Notes under the pieces: model-generated
What the model was told of the DNA's origin: nothing
The model's database searches: none
What the model saw: the letters and a program-made list of their open reading frames with translations, nothing else
In this document: piece after piece, positions 6,340 to 6,483 of the stretch
How the letters are laid out: the number at the start of each line of letters is the position of its first letter
How positions within the stretch are numbered: position 1 is the first letter of the stretch
Assembly (NCBI GenBank): GCA_964452465.1
Contig: CAYVMD010000072.1
Span: 1 to 6,483 of the forward strand
Direction: 5' to 3'
Length of the DNA stretch: 6,483 nt
Source: CAYVMD01 sp964452465
Lineage (GTDB): Bacteria; Armatimonadota; JACIXR01
Translations under genes and position numbers: made by a program

Positions 6340-6483
6340 CTACTGCGCCCGCCTGAATTTCTGGATGCGGCAGTTCCCTGAATCCGCTACATATACATAG
6401 CCCTTTGAATCTACTGCTATACCCACAGGATAATAAAATTCTCCAGCGCCCTTGCCCTCCTTTCCCCATTTGGTTACGAACTT
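6340..6483 (-). CDS. NHL-repeat protein, C-terminal end only
   Basis: Only the last 47 residues and a TAG stop are in the window; the gene begins beyond the right edge. They form one nearly complete NHL repeat: FVTKWGKEGKGAGEF, then YPVGIAVDSKGYVYVADSG and NCRIQKF, followed by a short RRAQ tail. NHL repeats build six-bladed beta-propellers and are common in secreted bacterial proteins that bind ligands or act as lactonase-like or peptidyl-amidating-lyase-like enzymes; a single repeat cannot tell which. An overlapping 98-codon frame (6173-6469) in another phase covers the same bases, but only this phase gives the NHL pattern. The stop is 144 bases from the PQQ-type propeller start, so the two may be separate transcripts. 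Confidence 0.85.
   Translation of the reverse strand, partial: KFVTKWGKEGKGAGEFYYPVGIAVDSKGYVYVADSGNCRIQKFRRAQ

Noticed and set aside
6311..6469. The upstream half of a 98-codon minus-strand frame starting at 6469
   Set aside because: The same bases encode a clear NHL repeat in another phase, so a start at 6469 is not credible; only the downstream part from ATG 6310 has a ribosome binding site and was kept as doubtful.

Overview
The window is about 6.5 kb of bacterial DNA in which every supported gene reads on the minus strand, from high to low coordinates. In that order they are: the 3' end of an NHL-repeat protein (6340-6483); a secreted PQQ-type beta-propeller protein (4663-6195); a 149-base gap; and a tight four-gene run. 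The run holds a secreted DUF4091/GH123-like glycosidase (3002-4513), a xylose-isomerase-like TIM-barrel protein (2179-3000), a Gfo/Idh/MocA oxidoreductase (1206-2174) and an enolase-superfamily enzyme cut off by the left edge (1-1202).

The four genes of the run are separated by only 1, 4 and 3 bases, which indicates one transcript with translational coupling. The first has a near-perfect ribosome binding site (AAAGGAGGTG), and the 149-base gap before it carries a 24-base inverted repeat that could be an operator. I read the run as a sugar-catabolic operon. An exported glycosidase would release or trim a glycan, and three cytoplasmic enzymes would process the product by oxidation, isomerisation or elimination, and abstraction of a proton next to a carboxylate. 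The substrate cannot be read from the sequence. A Gfo/Idh/MocA enzyme beside a TIM-barrel isomerase also recalls the known 3-keto-glycoside (oxidation then elimination) routes. No transporter or regulator gene lies in the window.

The two right-hand genes encode different propeller-type proteins (NHL and PQQ-like) with no catalytic signature. They are probably exported proteins of binding or structural role, separated by a 144-base gap that holds a palindrome with a T-run, a possible promoter, a hairpin over the start codon and a doubtful 45-codon reading frame.

The organism is a bacterium, judged from the strong Shine-Dalgarno sites and operon style. Base composition looks roughly balanced, with frequent AGG/AGA arginine and ATA isoleucine codons. 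DUF4091 proteins, Gfo/Idh/MocA proteins and PQQ-like propellers are typically abundant in glycan-degrading lineages such as Armatimonadota, Planctomycetota, Lentisphaerota and related candidate phyla, some of them thermophilic. That placement is a weak inference. I see no mobile element, RNA gene or CRISPR array.
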